DNA of 64,000 nt from Hypericibacter terrae (GCF_008728855.1 NZ_CP042906.1:3559570-3623569), one strand, 5' to 3'; counted from the stretch's first letter, positions 9,061 through 17,691 are shown. Notes: a model not told the origin generated them from the letters alone. A program made the numbers and translations.

Positions 9061-11109
9061 CTAGCGCCTGCGAGCGCGCTTCTCCCGCCGCAGCTTCTCC
9101 TGCTCCAATCGGGCCTCCTTCTTGACGTCGGCGCCATAGCGAAGCTTGAGCTTGGCCTCGGTCATGAAGATGGCCGCGTCGAGGTTGTTCTGGATCCGCC
9201 GGTATTCCTCGATCCATTGCTGCCGCTCGGGATATTCGGCGTCCTGAAGCACGCGCAGCAGGGCCACCTGGATGAAGCCGATCTGGGAGCGATCGACCGG
9301 CGCCTGGCGGACCCTCTTCCCCCGGTAGGTGCCGCCGGTCTGCGCGGACTTCATCTCGGCCAGCTTCATCCGCAGGATCACGCCGGTTTCGTCGTCATCG
9401 TCGTCGCAGGGAAGAGGCGGCAGATCGTCGGCAACCGGCAGCAGGGTCAGGGGCGCGTCGGTCCGCGGCGTACCGAGCGACAAAAGCGGCAGCAGATCGC
9501 TGGCGGCGCCGTCACGGGCGGTCAGATGGCCCATGCCGAACAGCGCCTGCACCGTCGCCAGCGCCGAGGTGTGATCATACTCGGTCTTGTCGATCACGCC
9601 TTTCCGGATCAAGGGCGAGATCACCAGCGTCGGCACCCGGACGCCATAGCGGTCGAACGGGAAGTGATGCTGGATGTAATCCTGCGTGAAGGCATCACCG
9701 GGCGGCGTTGCCGGAGTCGGCGCCACATGATCGTAGAAGCCGCCATGCTCGTCGAAGGTCACGATCAACAGGCTCTTCTCCCAATGCGGCGAATTGCGGA
9801 TCACCTCATAGACCTTCTTGATCAGCTTTTCCCCGCGCCTCACGTCATCCTTCGGGTGCATGGAATTGCCGCAGGTGAAATCGCCCGGGCCGGTGATGTC
9901 GAACTTGTCGGCGCTGTATTTGGGCTCGATCCAGATGAACTTCTTGTCGAAGCCGGTGTCGTTCACCTCGCTTTCGAAATCGTCGAAGCCCGTCAGGCGT
10001 CCCTGCAGCTCGTTGAGGTTCATGCCGCTGAGGAGGAAGGCTGCCGGGAAATCGTCACCGCGATAGATCCGCCAAGGCAGGCAATACTGGTCGAGCTGGT
10101 CGAAGATATTGCCGTTCTCGAAGCGGTAGCCCTCGAACCCGGTCGAGATGACGGTCTGGAGATCGCTCGGGCTGCCGTCGAGGCCACCTGAGGTCGCCGC
10201 CATCGCGAAGAACCGGTTGGGAAAGGTCGGCCCCGGCAGGGAAGAGAACCAGCGGTCGCAGACCGCGAACTCCCGTGCCAGTTGGTTCATGACCGGCAAT
10301 TGCGCGGCGGCATAGCATTTCATGATGTTCGTCGGCACCTGAGCGCCGCTATGGGCATAGTCGGCGATGAAGCCCGTGTTGTGGATGTCGGGATAGGGCG
10401 CGCCGTCGTCGGTATAGGTCACGCCGGCACCGCAAAGCTGCGTGACCACGTTCTCGAACTCATGGCCGGGCCCCGCATCGATGCCCGACAGGAAGTAGTC
10501 GGCCGAAGGGCCGACCGACACGTCGGTGTTGGTGGCGGGATCGGGGTTGGTGTTGACGCCGACCGCGACGCCGTCGGCCGTGACGGGATTGCCTTGCAGA
10601 TCCACACCGGTGAGGCCGCTCAGGCCCAGCATATGATCGAAGGAGCGGTTCTCCAGCATCAGCACGAAGACATGCTCGATCTGCGGGCCCCTGCCCTTGC
10701 CGCCGCGGCCGAACAGGGATTGAAGCCAGCGCCAGAAATTCAGCAGCGCGCAGCGCGCCGTGTCCCAGGTGGTGCAGACCAGCTGAAAGACCCAGCCGAA
10801 CAGGACGCAGAACTTCTCCACCACCCAGGCGAAGGCTTTGCAGACCCATTTGGCGACCCAGTACCAGCCCTTGCAGACCCACTTCGCGACCCAGTACCAG
10901 GCGCGGCAGAAGAAGCCGGCGATGCAGTCCCAGGGCGTGTACCAGTGGCACTTGTCCCAGGAGGTGCATTGACTGGAGCCTTCATCGGCCCACTCGGAGC
11001 ATTGGTTAGAGCCTTCGTCGGCCCAGTTCGTGCATTCATAGTCGGTCTTGGACGACCAGTTCTTGCAGGTGATGACGGCCTGGTTGACCCAGTTGGTGCA
11101 GGTCGACAT
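9061..11109 (-). CDS. phospholipase C/acid phosphatase-like phosphoesterase with N-terminal CxxW repeat region
   Basis: The 682-residue protein has two parts. Residues ~145-600 are a phosphoesterase domain of the phospholipase C/AcpA type: it opens with HVFVLMLENRSFDHMLG, where the Glu-Asn pair contributes to the metal site, and later has TFDEHGGFYDHV. Residues 1-126 are a Cys- and Trp-rich segment with Cys-x-x-Trp at exact 11-residue intervals: Cys 4, 15, 26, 37, 48 and again 68, 79, 90, 101, 112. The second set sits in hydrophobic WYWVAKWVCK-type repeats. No standard signal peptide precedes it. The C-terminus is very basic (REKRARRR). The substrate is unknown. A 106-residue membrane protein gene lies 12 bp upstream in the same direction. 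Confidence 0.85.
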   Translation of the reverse strand: MSTCTNWVNQAVITCKNWSSKTDYECTNWADEGSNQCSEWADEGSSQCTSWDKCHWYTPWDCIAGFFCRAWYWVAKWVCKGWYWVAKWVCKAFAWVVEKFCVLFGWVFQLVCTTWDTARCALLNFWRWLQSLFGRGGKGRGPQIEHVFVLMLENRSFDHMLGLSGLTGVDLQGNPVTADGVAVGVNTNPDPATNTDVSVGPSADYFLSGIDAGPGHEFENVVTQLCGAGVTYTDDGAPYPDIHNTGFIADYAHSGAQVPTNIMKCYAAAQLPVMNQLAREFAVCDRWFSSLPGPTFPNRFFAMAATSGGLDGSPSDLQTVISTGFEGYRFENGNIFDQLDQYCLPWRIYRGDDFPAAFLLSGMNLNELQGRLTGFDDFESEVNDTGFDKKFIWIEPKYSADKFDITGPGDFTCGNSMHPKDDVRRGEKLIKKVYEVIRNSPHWEKSLLIVTFDEHGGFYDHVAPTPATPPGDAFTQDYIQHHFPFDRYGVRVPTLVISPLIRKGVIDKTEYDHTSALATVQALFGMGHLTARDGAASDLLPLLSLGTPRTDAPLTLLPVADDLPPLPCDDDDDETGVILRMKLAEMKSAQTGGTYRGKRVRQAPVDRSQIGFIQVALLRVLQDAEYPERQQWIEEYRRIQNNLDAAIFMTEAKLKLRYGADVKKEARLEQEKLRREKRARRR

Positions 11110-11121
11110 GTCGGTTCCCCC

Positions 11122-11442
11122 TTAAGTCGCGATCCGTCGAACGAGCAGGCGATGCATCAGCCCGAGCCGCGCGCGGGCCCAGCCGATCCCGATCGCTTTT
11201 CCCAGGAAGCCGGCGCAAACGACGCCGGCAATGCCGATCGCGACCCAGCGCCAGCGAAAAGGATCGGCCAAAGCGAGGCCGCTCACGGAAGCCAGGATCG
11301 CGATGATGAGAAACGCGCCGCCCAAGGCGCAGCCGCAGGCGCGGTGATATCGGCGCGCCCTGTCCCGCAGCCGCAGTTTCTCGCCGTCGTCACCAGGCAG
11401 TCGGGCGATGGCCGCGAAGACCTCGTCGAGCGTTCGGCTCAT
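11122..11442 (-). CDS. small two-helix membrane protein, unknown function
   Basis: A 106-residue protein starting MSRTLDEVFAAIARLPGDDG, with a soluble charged N-terminus and two hydrophobic segments (residues ~42-60 and ~66-84). I chose the ATG at 11442; the frame continues upstream but that part looks non-coding. It ends 12 bp before the phosphoesterase gene and is probably co-transcribed with it. I do not recognise the family. Confidence 0.6.
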   Translation of the reverse strand: MSRTLDEVFAAIARLPGDDGEKLRLRDRARRYHRACGCALGGAFLIIAILASVSGLALADPFRWRWVAIGIAGVVCAGFLGKAIGIGWARARLGLMHRLLVRRIAT

Positions 11443-11701
11443 GGCATCACCGGCCCCCAGGATGGGAGTCATCGCGTCGACGGCGCGCTTTTCCGGCAGG
11501 TCGGTTGGATTTGGAGGCGAGGCCCGGAAGCGACAGCCGACCGCCATGACTCTCGGCGGTTCAAACCTTCGAGGTCTTGCCGAACCGCCCCTGGGCCAGT
11601 GCGTCGGCAACAGGCAGACCGATGGTTTGCCCCATCGGTGCCCTGCTCAGACAGGGCGAGATCGGCCGGAGTTTTCACCTATTTTCGCATTCAGTCCAGC
11701 G

Positions 11702-11719
11702 ATGTTCGATTTCGAACAT
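11702..11719. promoter_or_regulatory. probable ArsR operator
   Basis: A perfect inverted repeat, ATGTTCGA-TT-TCGAACAT, with 8-bp arms and a 2-bp spacer lies 38 bp before the arsR start. Its size and position fit an ArsR operator controlling the arsR-arsC-acr3 run. The regulator assignment is inference. Confidence 0.65.
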
Positions 11720-11757
11720 TCTTGCCATCCTCGCCCGGTTGCGCTAATTATGTCCAT

Positions 11758-12129
11758 ATGTCGACGAATATAGACGAATTGGACGCTGTCGAGGCTCTGG
11801 GCGCTCTGGCGCAGGGAACGCGAATGAACGTGTTCCGGACGCTGGTCCGGGCGCATCCGCAAGGCATACCGGCCGGCGAAATTGCGGCGGCGTGCGGGGT
11901 CCCGCACAACACGATGTCCTCACATCTGGCGATTCTCACCCGCGCCGGCCTCGCCCGGAGCGAGCGGCAGGGACGCATCGTGCTCTATCGCGCCGATCTG
12001 GACGGGTTTCGCGGCCTCGTTGGATTTCTCACGCGCGACTGCTGCGGCGGACGTCCCGAGATTTGCGCGCCCCTGCTCGAACCGCTGATCGATTCCTGCG
12101 CCTGTCCTCCGGAGAAGTCTTGTGTCTGA
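11758..12129 (+). CDS. arsR: ArsR family metalloregulator (arsenic cluster, first copy)
   Basis: A 123-residue winged-helix repressor. The recognition helix region is GEIAAACGVPHNTMSSHLAILTRAGL and the wing is RQGRIVLYRADL. Cysteines cluster at the C-terminus (RDCCGGRPEICAPL, then SCACPPEKSC), a likely As(III) site of the C-terminal type. I chose the ATG at 11758, directly after the palindromic operator; a much longer in-frame opening upstream is antisense to the phosphoesterase. The gene overlaps arsC by 8 bp. Confidence 0.9.
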   Translation: MSTNIDELDAVEALGALAQGTRMNVFRTLVRAHPQGIPAGEIAAACGVPHNTMSSHLAILTRAGLARSERQGRIVLYRADLDGFRGLVGFLTRDCCGGRPEICAPLLEPLIDSCACPPEKSCV

Positions 12130-12631
12130 GCCCCACTTCAACGTGCTGTTTCTCTGCACCGGCAATTCCGCGCGCTCGATCCTCGCGGAGAGCATCCTCA
12201 ATCGCGAGGGCCTCGGGCGCTTCAAGGCCTTCAGCGCCGGCAGCCATCCCAAGGGCCAGGTCCATCCCTATGCGATCGATCTGCTGGAGAGGCTGAATTA
12301 TCCCACGGCCGAGCTTCGCTCCAAGAGCTGGGACGAGTTCGCCGCCAAGGGCGCACCCGCCTTGGACTTCGTCTTCACGGTCTGCGACAACGCCGCCAAC
12401 GAGGTGTGTCCGATATGGCCCGGCCAGCCGATGACCGCCCATTGGGGCGTTCCCGATCCCGTGGCCGCCGAGGGCACCGAGGTCGAGCGCCGGCTGGCTT
12501 TCGCCGACACCTATCGCATGCTGAACAACCGGATCGGCATCTTCGCCCATCTGCCGCTGAAGTCGCTCGACAAGCTCAGCCTGCAGAAGCGGCTCGACGA
12601 GATCGGCCGTTCCCTGCCCGAATCCGCCTAG
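12122..12631 (+). CDS. arsC: arsenate reductase ArsC (thioredoxin-coupled, low-molecular-weight phosphatase fold)
   Basis: A 169-residue protein starting with GTG inside the end of arsR. The P-loop LCTGNSARS contains the nucleophile Cys12, and FTVCDNAANEVCPIWPG supplies Cys88 and Cys96 for the disulfide relay. This enzyme reduces As(V) to As(III) in the cytoplasm for export by Acr3, whose gene follows 57 bp downstream. Confidence 0.93.
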   Translation: MSEPHFNVLFLCTGNSARSILAESILNREGLGRFKAFSAGSHPKGQVHPYAIDLLERLNYPTAELRSKSWDEFAAKGAPALDFVFTVCDNAANEVCPIWPGQPMTAHWGVPDPVAAEGTEVERRLAFADTYRMLNNRIGIFAHLPLKSLDKLSLQKRLDEIGRSLPESA

Positions 12632-12688
12632 CGGATCCGCGGCCCCCGCCCTCGCGCCGTCGCCTCGATCCAGAGAAAACCCGCACCC

Positions 12689-13747
12689 ATGTCCGTCTTC
12701 GAACGCTATCTCACCCTCTGGGTCGCGCTCTGCATCGCGGTGGGCGTCGCCCTCGGCCATCTCCTGCCGGGCGTCTTCCAGGCCATCGGCGGGCTCGAGA
12801 TCGCCAAGGTCAATCTGCCGGTCGCGATCCTGATCTGGCTGATGATCGTGCCGATGCTGATGCGCATCGACTTCAAGGCGCTCGCGGGCGTCACGGCCCA
12901 CTGGCGCGGGATCGGGGTCACGCTCTTCATCAACTGGGCGGTGAAGCCCTTCACCATGGCGGCGCTGGCCTGGCTCTTCATCGGTTATCTTTTCCGACCC
13001 TATCTGCCGGCCGGCCAGATCGATTCCTATATCGCGGGCCTCATCATCCTGGCGGCGGCGCCCTGCACCGCGATGGTCTTCGTCTGGTCGAACCTGACGA
13101 AAGGCGAGCCGCATTTCACCCTGACCCAGGTCGCGCTCAACGACAGCATCATGATCGTGGCCTTCGCGCCGATCGTGGCGCTGCTGCTCGGACTCTCCGC
13201 AATCACGGTGCCCTGGGACACGCTGGTCCTGTCGGTGGCGCTCTATATCCTGGTTCCGGTCGTGGTCGCGCAGATCCTGCGCCGCGCGCTGCTGCGTCAG
13301 GGCGGCGACGAGGCGCTGGCGGCGATGCTGCGGCGGATCCAGCCCGTCTCGCTCTGCGCCTTGCTCGCGACGCTGGTTCTGCTGTTCGGGTTCCAGGGCG
13401 AGGAGATCCTGGCGCAGCCGATCGTGATCGCACTGCTGGCGGTGCCGATCCTGATCCAGGTCTATGCCAATGCCGGCCTCGCCTATCTCCTCAACCGGCT
13501 CGCCGGCGAGCAACATTGCGTTGCCGGACCCTCGGCGCTCATCGGCGCCAGCAACTTCTTCGAGCTCGCCGTGGCCGCCGCCATCAGCCTGTTCGGGTTC
13601 CATTCCGGTGCCGCCCTCGCGACCGTCGTCGGCGTGCTGATCGAGGTGCCGGTGATGCTGTCGGTCGTGCGCATCGTCAATGCCAGCCGCCCCTGGTATG
13701 AACGCGGCGCCCGCAAGCCCGAGCTGGTACCAGGCCTGAAGCGCTGA
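12689..13747 (+). CDS. acr3: arsenite efflux transporter, ACR3 family
   Basis: A 352-residue inner-membrane protein with about ten hydrophobic helices. It carries the conserved family motif AAPCTAMVFVWSNLT with the essential cysteine, and GPSALIGASNFFELAVA in the second half. It exports As(III) using the proton motive force. Together with ArsC it completes the basic resistance pathway. Confidence 0.94.
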   Translation: MSVFERYLTLWVALCIAVGVALGHLLPGVFQAIGGLEIAKVNLPVAILIWLMIVPMLMRIDFKALAGVTAHWRGIGVTLFINWAVKPFTMAALAWLFIGYLFRPYLPAGQIDSYIAGLIILAAAPCTAMVFVWSNLTKGEPHFTLTQVALNDSIMIVAFAPIVALLLGLSAITVPWDTLVLSVALYILVPVVVAQILRRALLRQGGDEALAAMLRRIQPVSLCALLATLVLLFGFQGEEILAQPIVIALLAVPILIQVYANAGLAYLLNRLAGEQHCVAGPSALIGASNFFELAVAAAISLFGFHSGAALATVVGVLIEVPVMLSVVRIVNASRPWYERGARKPELVPGLKR

Positions 13748-13754
13748 GAGGCTA

Positions 13755-13828
13755 TTTCGAGTTTCCTGGAAATAGGCCCTTGACGCGCCGGCGCCCCGAC
13801 GCCATCCTTATTTCCATGAAACTCGAAA
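13755..13828. promoter_or_regulatory. 20-bp inverted repeat spanning the start codon of the second arsR
   Basis: The left arm at 13755-13774 (TTTCGAGTTTCCTGGAAATA) and the right arm at 13809-13828 are reverse complements with one mismatch. They are separated by 34 bp that include TTGACG (13780-13785). The right arm covers the ATG at 13816. The left arm also contains TTTCC-T-GGAAA. It may be a paired operator for the following ArsR or an RNA hairpin that hides its start. Confidence 0.6.
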
Positions 13829-14133
13829 AAGCGGCAAAGCAGCTCGAGGCGCTGGGCAACCCGACCCGCCTCAAGGTCTATCGGACACTGGTGCGAGCCG
13901 GCCATGGCGGCATGCCGGTCGGTCGGCTGCAGGACAAGATCGGAATCGCGGCCTCGACCCTGTCGCACCATCTCCACCGCCTGATCCTGACCGGACTGGT
14001 CTCGCAGGAGCGTCAGGCCACGACGCTGATCTGCCGGGCCAACTACGAAATCATGCATGAGTTGCTGGGGTTTCTCGCCGACGAATGCTGCGCCGACGCG
14101 CCCGCTGCGGCGAGCGGCGAAGCCGCGGCCTGA
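13816..14133 (+). CDS. arsR: ArsR family metalloregulator (arsenic cluster, second copy)
   Basis: A 105-residue winged-helix regulator starting MKLEKAAKQLEALGNPTRLKVYRTLVRAG, with recognition helix IGIAASTLSHHLHRLI and a C-terminal Cys pair in ADECCADAP. It is distinct from the first arsR in both sequence and metal site. It precedes the FAD oxidoreductase and MFS genes, which it probably controls together with itself through the inverted repeat over its start. Confidence 0.88.
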   Translation: MKLEKAAKQLEALGNPTRLKVYRTLVRAGHGGMPVGRLQDKIGIAASTLSHHLHRLILTGLVSQERQATTLICRANYEIMHELLGFLADECCADAPAAASGEAAA

Positions 14134-14194
14134 CCGAGCCCTCGATTTTTGTTCTCTAGTTCGATGATTCCAGAAATAGCGAAGGACCCGTGAC

Positions 14195-15589
14195 ATGACC
14201 GAAAGCACCGCCTCGCTTCCCGTCGCCGTGATCGGCGCCGGTCCGATCGGGCTTGCCGCCGGCGCCCATCTCATCGAGCGAGGTCTGCCAGTGAAGCTCT
14301 ATGAGGCCGGCACGACCGTCGGCGCGAACTTGCGCGATTGGGGCCATGCCCGCATCTTCACGCCCTGGGAGCATGACGTCGATCGCGCGGCCCTGGCGAT
14401 CCTCGAGCGTCATGGCTGGCGAATGCCCGACCCCACCGCGCTTCCGACCGGCGACGATCTTTGCGACCTCTATCTCGAGCCGCTGGCCCGCACGGCTGAG
14501 CTGGCGCCGGTCGTCGAAACCTCGGCCCGCGTCGTGTCGATTTCCCGCCGGGGCCTCGACAAGATGACGAGCCGGCAACGCGAGACGAAGCCCTTCGAGA
14601 TCGTGGTCGAGCGGGCGGACGGAACGCGCCGCCGCGACCTGGCGCGCGCCGTGATCGACGCCTCGGGCACCTGGAACCAGCCCAATCCGATCGGCGCCTC
14701 GGGTCTGCCGGCCAACGGCGAAGCGGAGCATACCGACCGGATCGCCTATGGCATGCCCGATGTGCTCGGCCGCGACCGTTCGGACTATGCCGGCCGGCGC
14801 ACGCTCGTCATCGGCGCCGGTTATTCGGCGGCCAATGTCCTCCTCGATCTGATCCGCCTCGCCACCGAGGCGCTAGGCAACCGGGTCGATTGGATGGTGC
14901 GCGGCACCAGTCTCGCCAAGGTCTATGGCGGCGGCGATGCCGACCAACTGCCGGCGCGCGGCGCGCTGGGTTGGCATCTCAAGGAGGCGGTCGAGAACGG
15001 CCGGATCGCGCTGACATCGGGCTTCGCGGCGACGCGCCTGCGCGAGGAGGGCAAGGAATTGTGGCTCGACGGCGAGACAGCGCAAGGGCCGCGAAGCCTG
15101 GGTCCGTTCGACCGCATCGTGGTCGCCACCGGCCAGCGTCCCGACCTGACCATGACCCGCGAATTGCGGCTTGAGCTCGATCCCTGGCTCGAGGGCGTGA
15201 AGGCGCTGGGCCCGCTGATCGATCCCAATCTCCATTCCTGCGGTTCGGTGCCGCCGCATGGCCATCGCGAGGTCGGCCATCCCGAGCCCGGCTTCTACAC
15301 CGTGGGCGTCAAGAGCTACGGCCGCGCGCCGACTTTCCTGCTGCTGACCGGCTACGAGCAGGTGCGCTCGGTAGCTGCCGCCCTGGCTGGCGACATGGCA
15401 GCCGCGGACGACGTCAAGCTGACCTTGCCGGAGACCGGCATTTGCGACAGCAACCCTTATGAGCAGTTCAGCGTTGCCGAGGCTTGCTGTGTTCCCGCTC
15501 CGGCCGCGACGGCGGCCTGCTGCGCGCCGGCGCCGGTTGCCGTGAAGCCGGCGAAGAAATCCTGTTGCGGAAGCGGCGTCGCCGCATGA
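14195..15589 (+). CDS. FAD/NAD(P)-binding oxidoreductase of the arsenic cluster (ArsO-like), Cys-rich tail
   Basis: A 464-residue flavoprotein with an N-terminal FAD-binding Rossmann fold (VIGAGPIG, residues 12-19) and a second dinucleotide site (LVIGAGYSAANVL). It resembles the flavin monooxygenase-type proteins found in ars operons and called ArsO. The last ~40 residues are Ala/Pro-rich with three vicinal cysteine pairs (EACCVPAPA, AACCAPAPV, KSCCGSG), a plausible As(III)-binding tail. It is coupled by an ATGA overlap to the MFS gene. The reaction in arsenic handling is not established here. Confidence 0.8.
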   Translation: MTESTASLPVAVIGAGPIGLAAGAHLIERGLPVKLYEAGTTVGANLRDWGHARIFTPWEHDVDRAALAILERHGWRMPDPTALPTGDDLCDLYLEPLARTAELAPVVETSARVVSISRRGLDKMTSRQRETKPFEIVVERADGTRRRDLARAVIDASGTWNQPNPIGASGLPANGEAEHTDRIAYGMPDVLGRDRSDYAGRRTLVIGAGYSAANVLLDLIRLATEALGNRVDWMVRGTSLAKVYGGGDADQLPARGALGWHLKEAVENGRIALTSGFAATRLREEGKELWLDGETAQGPRSLGPFDRIVVATGQRPDLTMTRELRLELDPWLEGVKALGPLIDPNLHSCGSVPPHGHREVGHPEPGFYTVGVKSYGRAPTFLLLTGYEQVRSVAAALAGDMAAADDVKLTLPETGICDSNPYEQFSVAEACCVPAPAATAACCAPAPVAVKPAKKSCCGSGVAA

Positions 15590-16836
15590 CCGAGTCCGTC
15601 GTCGCCGGTTCCGCCGATATTCCGGTTGCCTTGCCGGACCGGCGCATCGTCGTGCCGGCGCTCGGCGTGACGCAGATCCTCGCCTGGGGCTCGTCCTATT
15701 ACCTGCCGGCCGTGCTGGCCAAGCCGATCGCCGACGACACGGGCTGGCCGCTCGGCTGGATCGTCGGCGGGCTGTCGCTGGGCCTGCTCATGGCCGCTCT
15801 GATCTCTCCCAAGGTGGGGCACGCGATCGAACGCCATGGCGGACGCCCCGTGCTCGCCGTCAGCGCGCTCCTGCTGGCGGCGGGGTCCGTCGGACTGGCT
15901 CTGGCGCCCAACCCTGTCTTCTATCTTGTCGCCTGGGTGCTGATGGGGCTCGGCATGGGCGCCGGCCTCTACGATGCGGCTTTCGCCACGCTCGGGCGCA
16001 TCTACGGCCAGGGCGCGCGCTCGACCATCACCACGCTCACCCTGTTCGGCGGATTCGCCAGCACGACCTGCTGGCCGCTCTCGGCCTGGCTGGTGTCGGA
16101 GCTGGGGTGGCGCGGCGCCTGCCTCACCTACGCCGCCATTCATCTGCTGGTGCTGTTGCCGATCTATCTCTTTCTGTTGCCCCGCCAGACCCACCGGGCA
16201 GACACCGCGACGCCGGCCGCCGGCGCCGCGAGCCCGTCGGCGGCGCGACAGGCCACGACCATCCGCGATCGCTTGGTGCTGTTCCTGCTGGGCGCCGTCA
16301 TCGCCACGGCCGCGATGATCTCCGCGACGATGTCGGTCCATATGCTGACGATCCTGCAGGCGCGCGACATGACGCTGGCGACGGCCGTCGCCTTCGGCGC
16401 GATGGTCGGCCCCTCGCAGGTCGGCGCGCGCGCCATCGAGATGGCGATCGCGCGCTTCCATCATCCGATCTGGACCATGGTGGTGTCGGCGGCGCTGGTC
16501 GTGCTGGGCCTCGGCGTGCTGTGGGCCGGGTTGCCGCTGACGGCGCTGGCCCTGATGGCCTATGGCGGCGGCATCGGCCTGGAATCGATCGCGCGCGGGA
16601 CCGTGCCGCTGGCGCTCTTCGGCGCCGACGGCTATGCCGTCCTGATGGGGAAGCTCGCCTTGCCGAGCCTTCTGCTGCAGGCCGCCGCCCCCTCGCTCGG
16701 CGCCCTCCTGATCCATCGTTTCGGCACCGATGGCGCGCTCTTCGCGATCCTGGCCGCGGCGCTTCTCACGCTCGTCATGGTCAGCGCCCTGGCCGCCTTG
16801 GCCAAACGGGGCGGTGCCGTCTCTCGTGGATCCTAG
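15586..16836 (+). CDS. MFS transporter of the arsenic cluster (ArsK-like?)
   Basis: A 416-residue major facilitator with about twelve hydrophobic helices and a polar central loop (residues ~200-222). The start overlaps the stop of the flavoprotein gene by 4 bp; upstream in-frame sequence lies inside that gene. MFS proteins in ars operons include ArsK (trivalent arsenicals and antimonite) and ArsJ. ArsJ normally sits with a glyceraldehyde-3-phosphate dehydrogenase gene, which is absent, so an ArsK-like role is more likely. The substrate is inferred only from context. Confidence 0.8.
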   Translation: MTESVVAGSADIPVALPDRRIVVPALGVTQILAWGSSYYLPAVLAKPIADDTGWPLGWIVGGLSLGLLMAALISPKVGHAIERHGGRPVLAVSALLLAAGSVGLALAPNPVFYLVAWVLMGLGMGAGLYDAAFATLGRIYGQGARSTITTLTLFGGFASTTCWPLSAWLVSELGWRGACLTYAAIHLLVLLPIYLFLLPRQTHRADTATPAAGAASPSAARQATTIRDRLVLFLLGAVIATAAMISATMSVHMLTILQARDMTLATAVAFGAMVGPSQVGARAIEMAIARFHHPIWTMVVSAALVVLGLGVLWAGLPLTALALMAYGGGIGLESIARGTVPLALFGADGYAVLMGKLALPSLLLQAAAPSLGALLIHRFGTDGALFAILAAALLTLVMVSALAALAKRGGAVSRGS

Positions 16837-16902
16837 TGGCGCCCGAATGCCGGCACGCCATCGGTCGAGGTTCGGGGCTGACCGACCCGCCGGCGCATTG
16901 CC

Positions 16903-17307
16903 TTAAGCCGCCGATACCGCTTTTGCCGTGATGGCCTGGAGAGCACCCGCCATGAGGCAGATGGTGGATTCCAGCGAGCCGTCGATGCCATGCCGTCGCG
17001 CGAGCCAGGCCGGATCGTTGTAGGACAGCCAGGTCTTCCCCGCCTCGTCCTGCCAGACGAGCGCCTTCAGCGGCAGATCGATTCCCATGGTCTGGGCGGT
17101 CTGCATCGGTGGCGTCCCGCCCTTGGGATTGCCGAAGATCAGGAGCTCGGTCGGCCTCAGGGTCAGCCCGGCCGCCATGGCGCCGGCCGCATGATCGATC
17201 CGGGCAAACACCGTCATGCCCTTCGCCCTTACCTCGGCGATGAGGCGATTCATGGTCTCGGCGGCGCTGAGCTCGCTCGGGATCGTGATCAGCCCGGCCG
17301 GGGTCAT
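16903..17307 (-). CDS. DUF302 domain protein
   Basis: A 134-residue protein of the DUF302 family, recognisable from VFARIDHAAGA, the ELLIFGNPKGGTP strand-loop, and IDLPLKALVWQDE followed by YNDPAWLARRH. The ATG at 17307 has AGGA just upstream; a GTG at 17331 would add eight residues. It is downstream of the nitrile hydratase-like genes by 39 bp in the same direction, so it may share their transcript. The function of the family is unknown. Confidence 0.82.
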   Translation of the reverse strand: MTPAGLITIPSELSAAETMNRLIAEVRAKGMTVFARIDHAAGAMAAGLTLRPTELLIFGNPKGGTPPMQTAQTMGIDLPLKALVWQDEAGKTWLSYNDPAWLARRHGIDGSLESTICLMAGALQAITAKAVSAA

Positions 17308-17346
17308 GGTTCCTGTTATCTTCGCTATCACGTTCGATACTCGCCG

Positions 17347-17691
17347 CTACGCGCCCTTCGACGGAAGCGCGCCAGACCTTGCCGCCACCTCGTCCATCTT
17401 GCGGGCCAAGTCCGTGGGCGTCAGCAGCTGCTTCTGGAACAGGATGTTGGCGAAGGTGACGATCCAGCGTTCGTAGTAAGTGAGCTTGCCGATCATCTCG
17501 CTCCCGAGCGCCTCGACGCCGCGGCGTTTCTCCTCGGTATTGATGATCTTGTGGAAATCGAGCACGTCGGCCAGCGCATGGCAGCGCTTTTCCCAGGGCT
17601 CGAGCTCATGGTCGACCCGCTGTACCGGCCCGGCCGGCAGGCCGCCGATGTCGTTCGGGAGCCGTTTGACGAGCGCTTCGCTATCGGTCAT
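17347..17691 (-). CDS. nitrile hydratase/thiocyanate hydrolase: subunit matching the N-terminal half of NHase beta
   Basis: A 114-residue protein with RLPNDIGGLPAG, matching the DxGG opening of NHase beta. It continues with EPWEKR, an EEKRRG segment and YYERWIVTFANILFQKQLLT, a pattern close to the beta subunit of thiocyanate hydrolase (ScnB). In ordinary nitrile hydratase this part is fused to an SH3-like half, which here is a separate gene at 18345-18680. The start overlaps the alpha subunit stop by 4 bp. Confidence 0.75.
   Translation of the reverse strand: MTDSEALVKRLPNDIGGLPAGPVQRVDHELEPWEKRCHALADVLDFHKIINTEEKRRGVEALGSEMIGKLTYYERWIVTFANILFQKQLLTPTDLARKMDEVAARSGALPSKGA

Noticed and set aside
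10282..11757. Long in-frame extension before the first arsR
   Set aside because: It is antisense to the phosphoesterase; the ArsR family starts at 11758, just after the operator.
12029..13603. A 524-codon minus-strand frame across arsC and acr3
   Set aside because: Composition is Glu/Arg/Gln/His repeats produced by antisense of membrane helices; the plus-strand genes are certain.
15457..16716. A 419-codon minus-strand frame across the MFS gene
   Set aside because: Antisense composition; no motif and no ribosome site.
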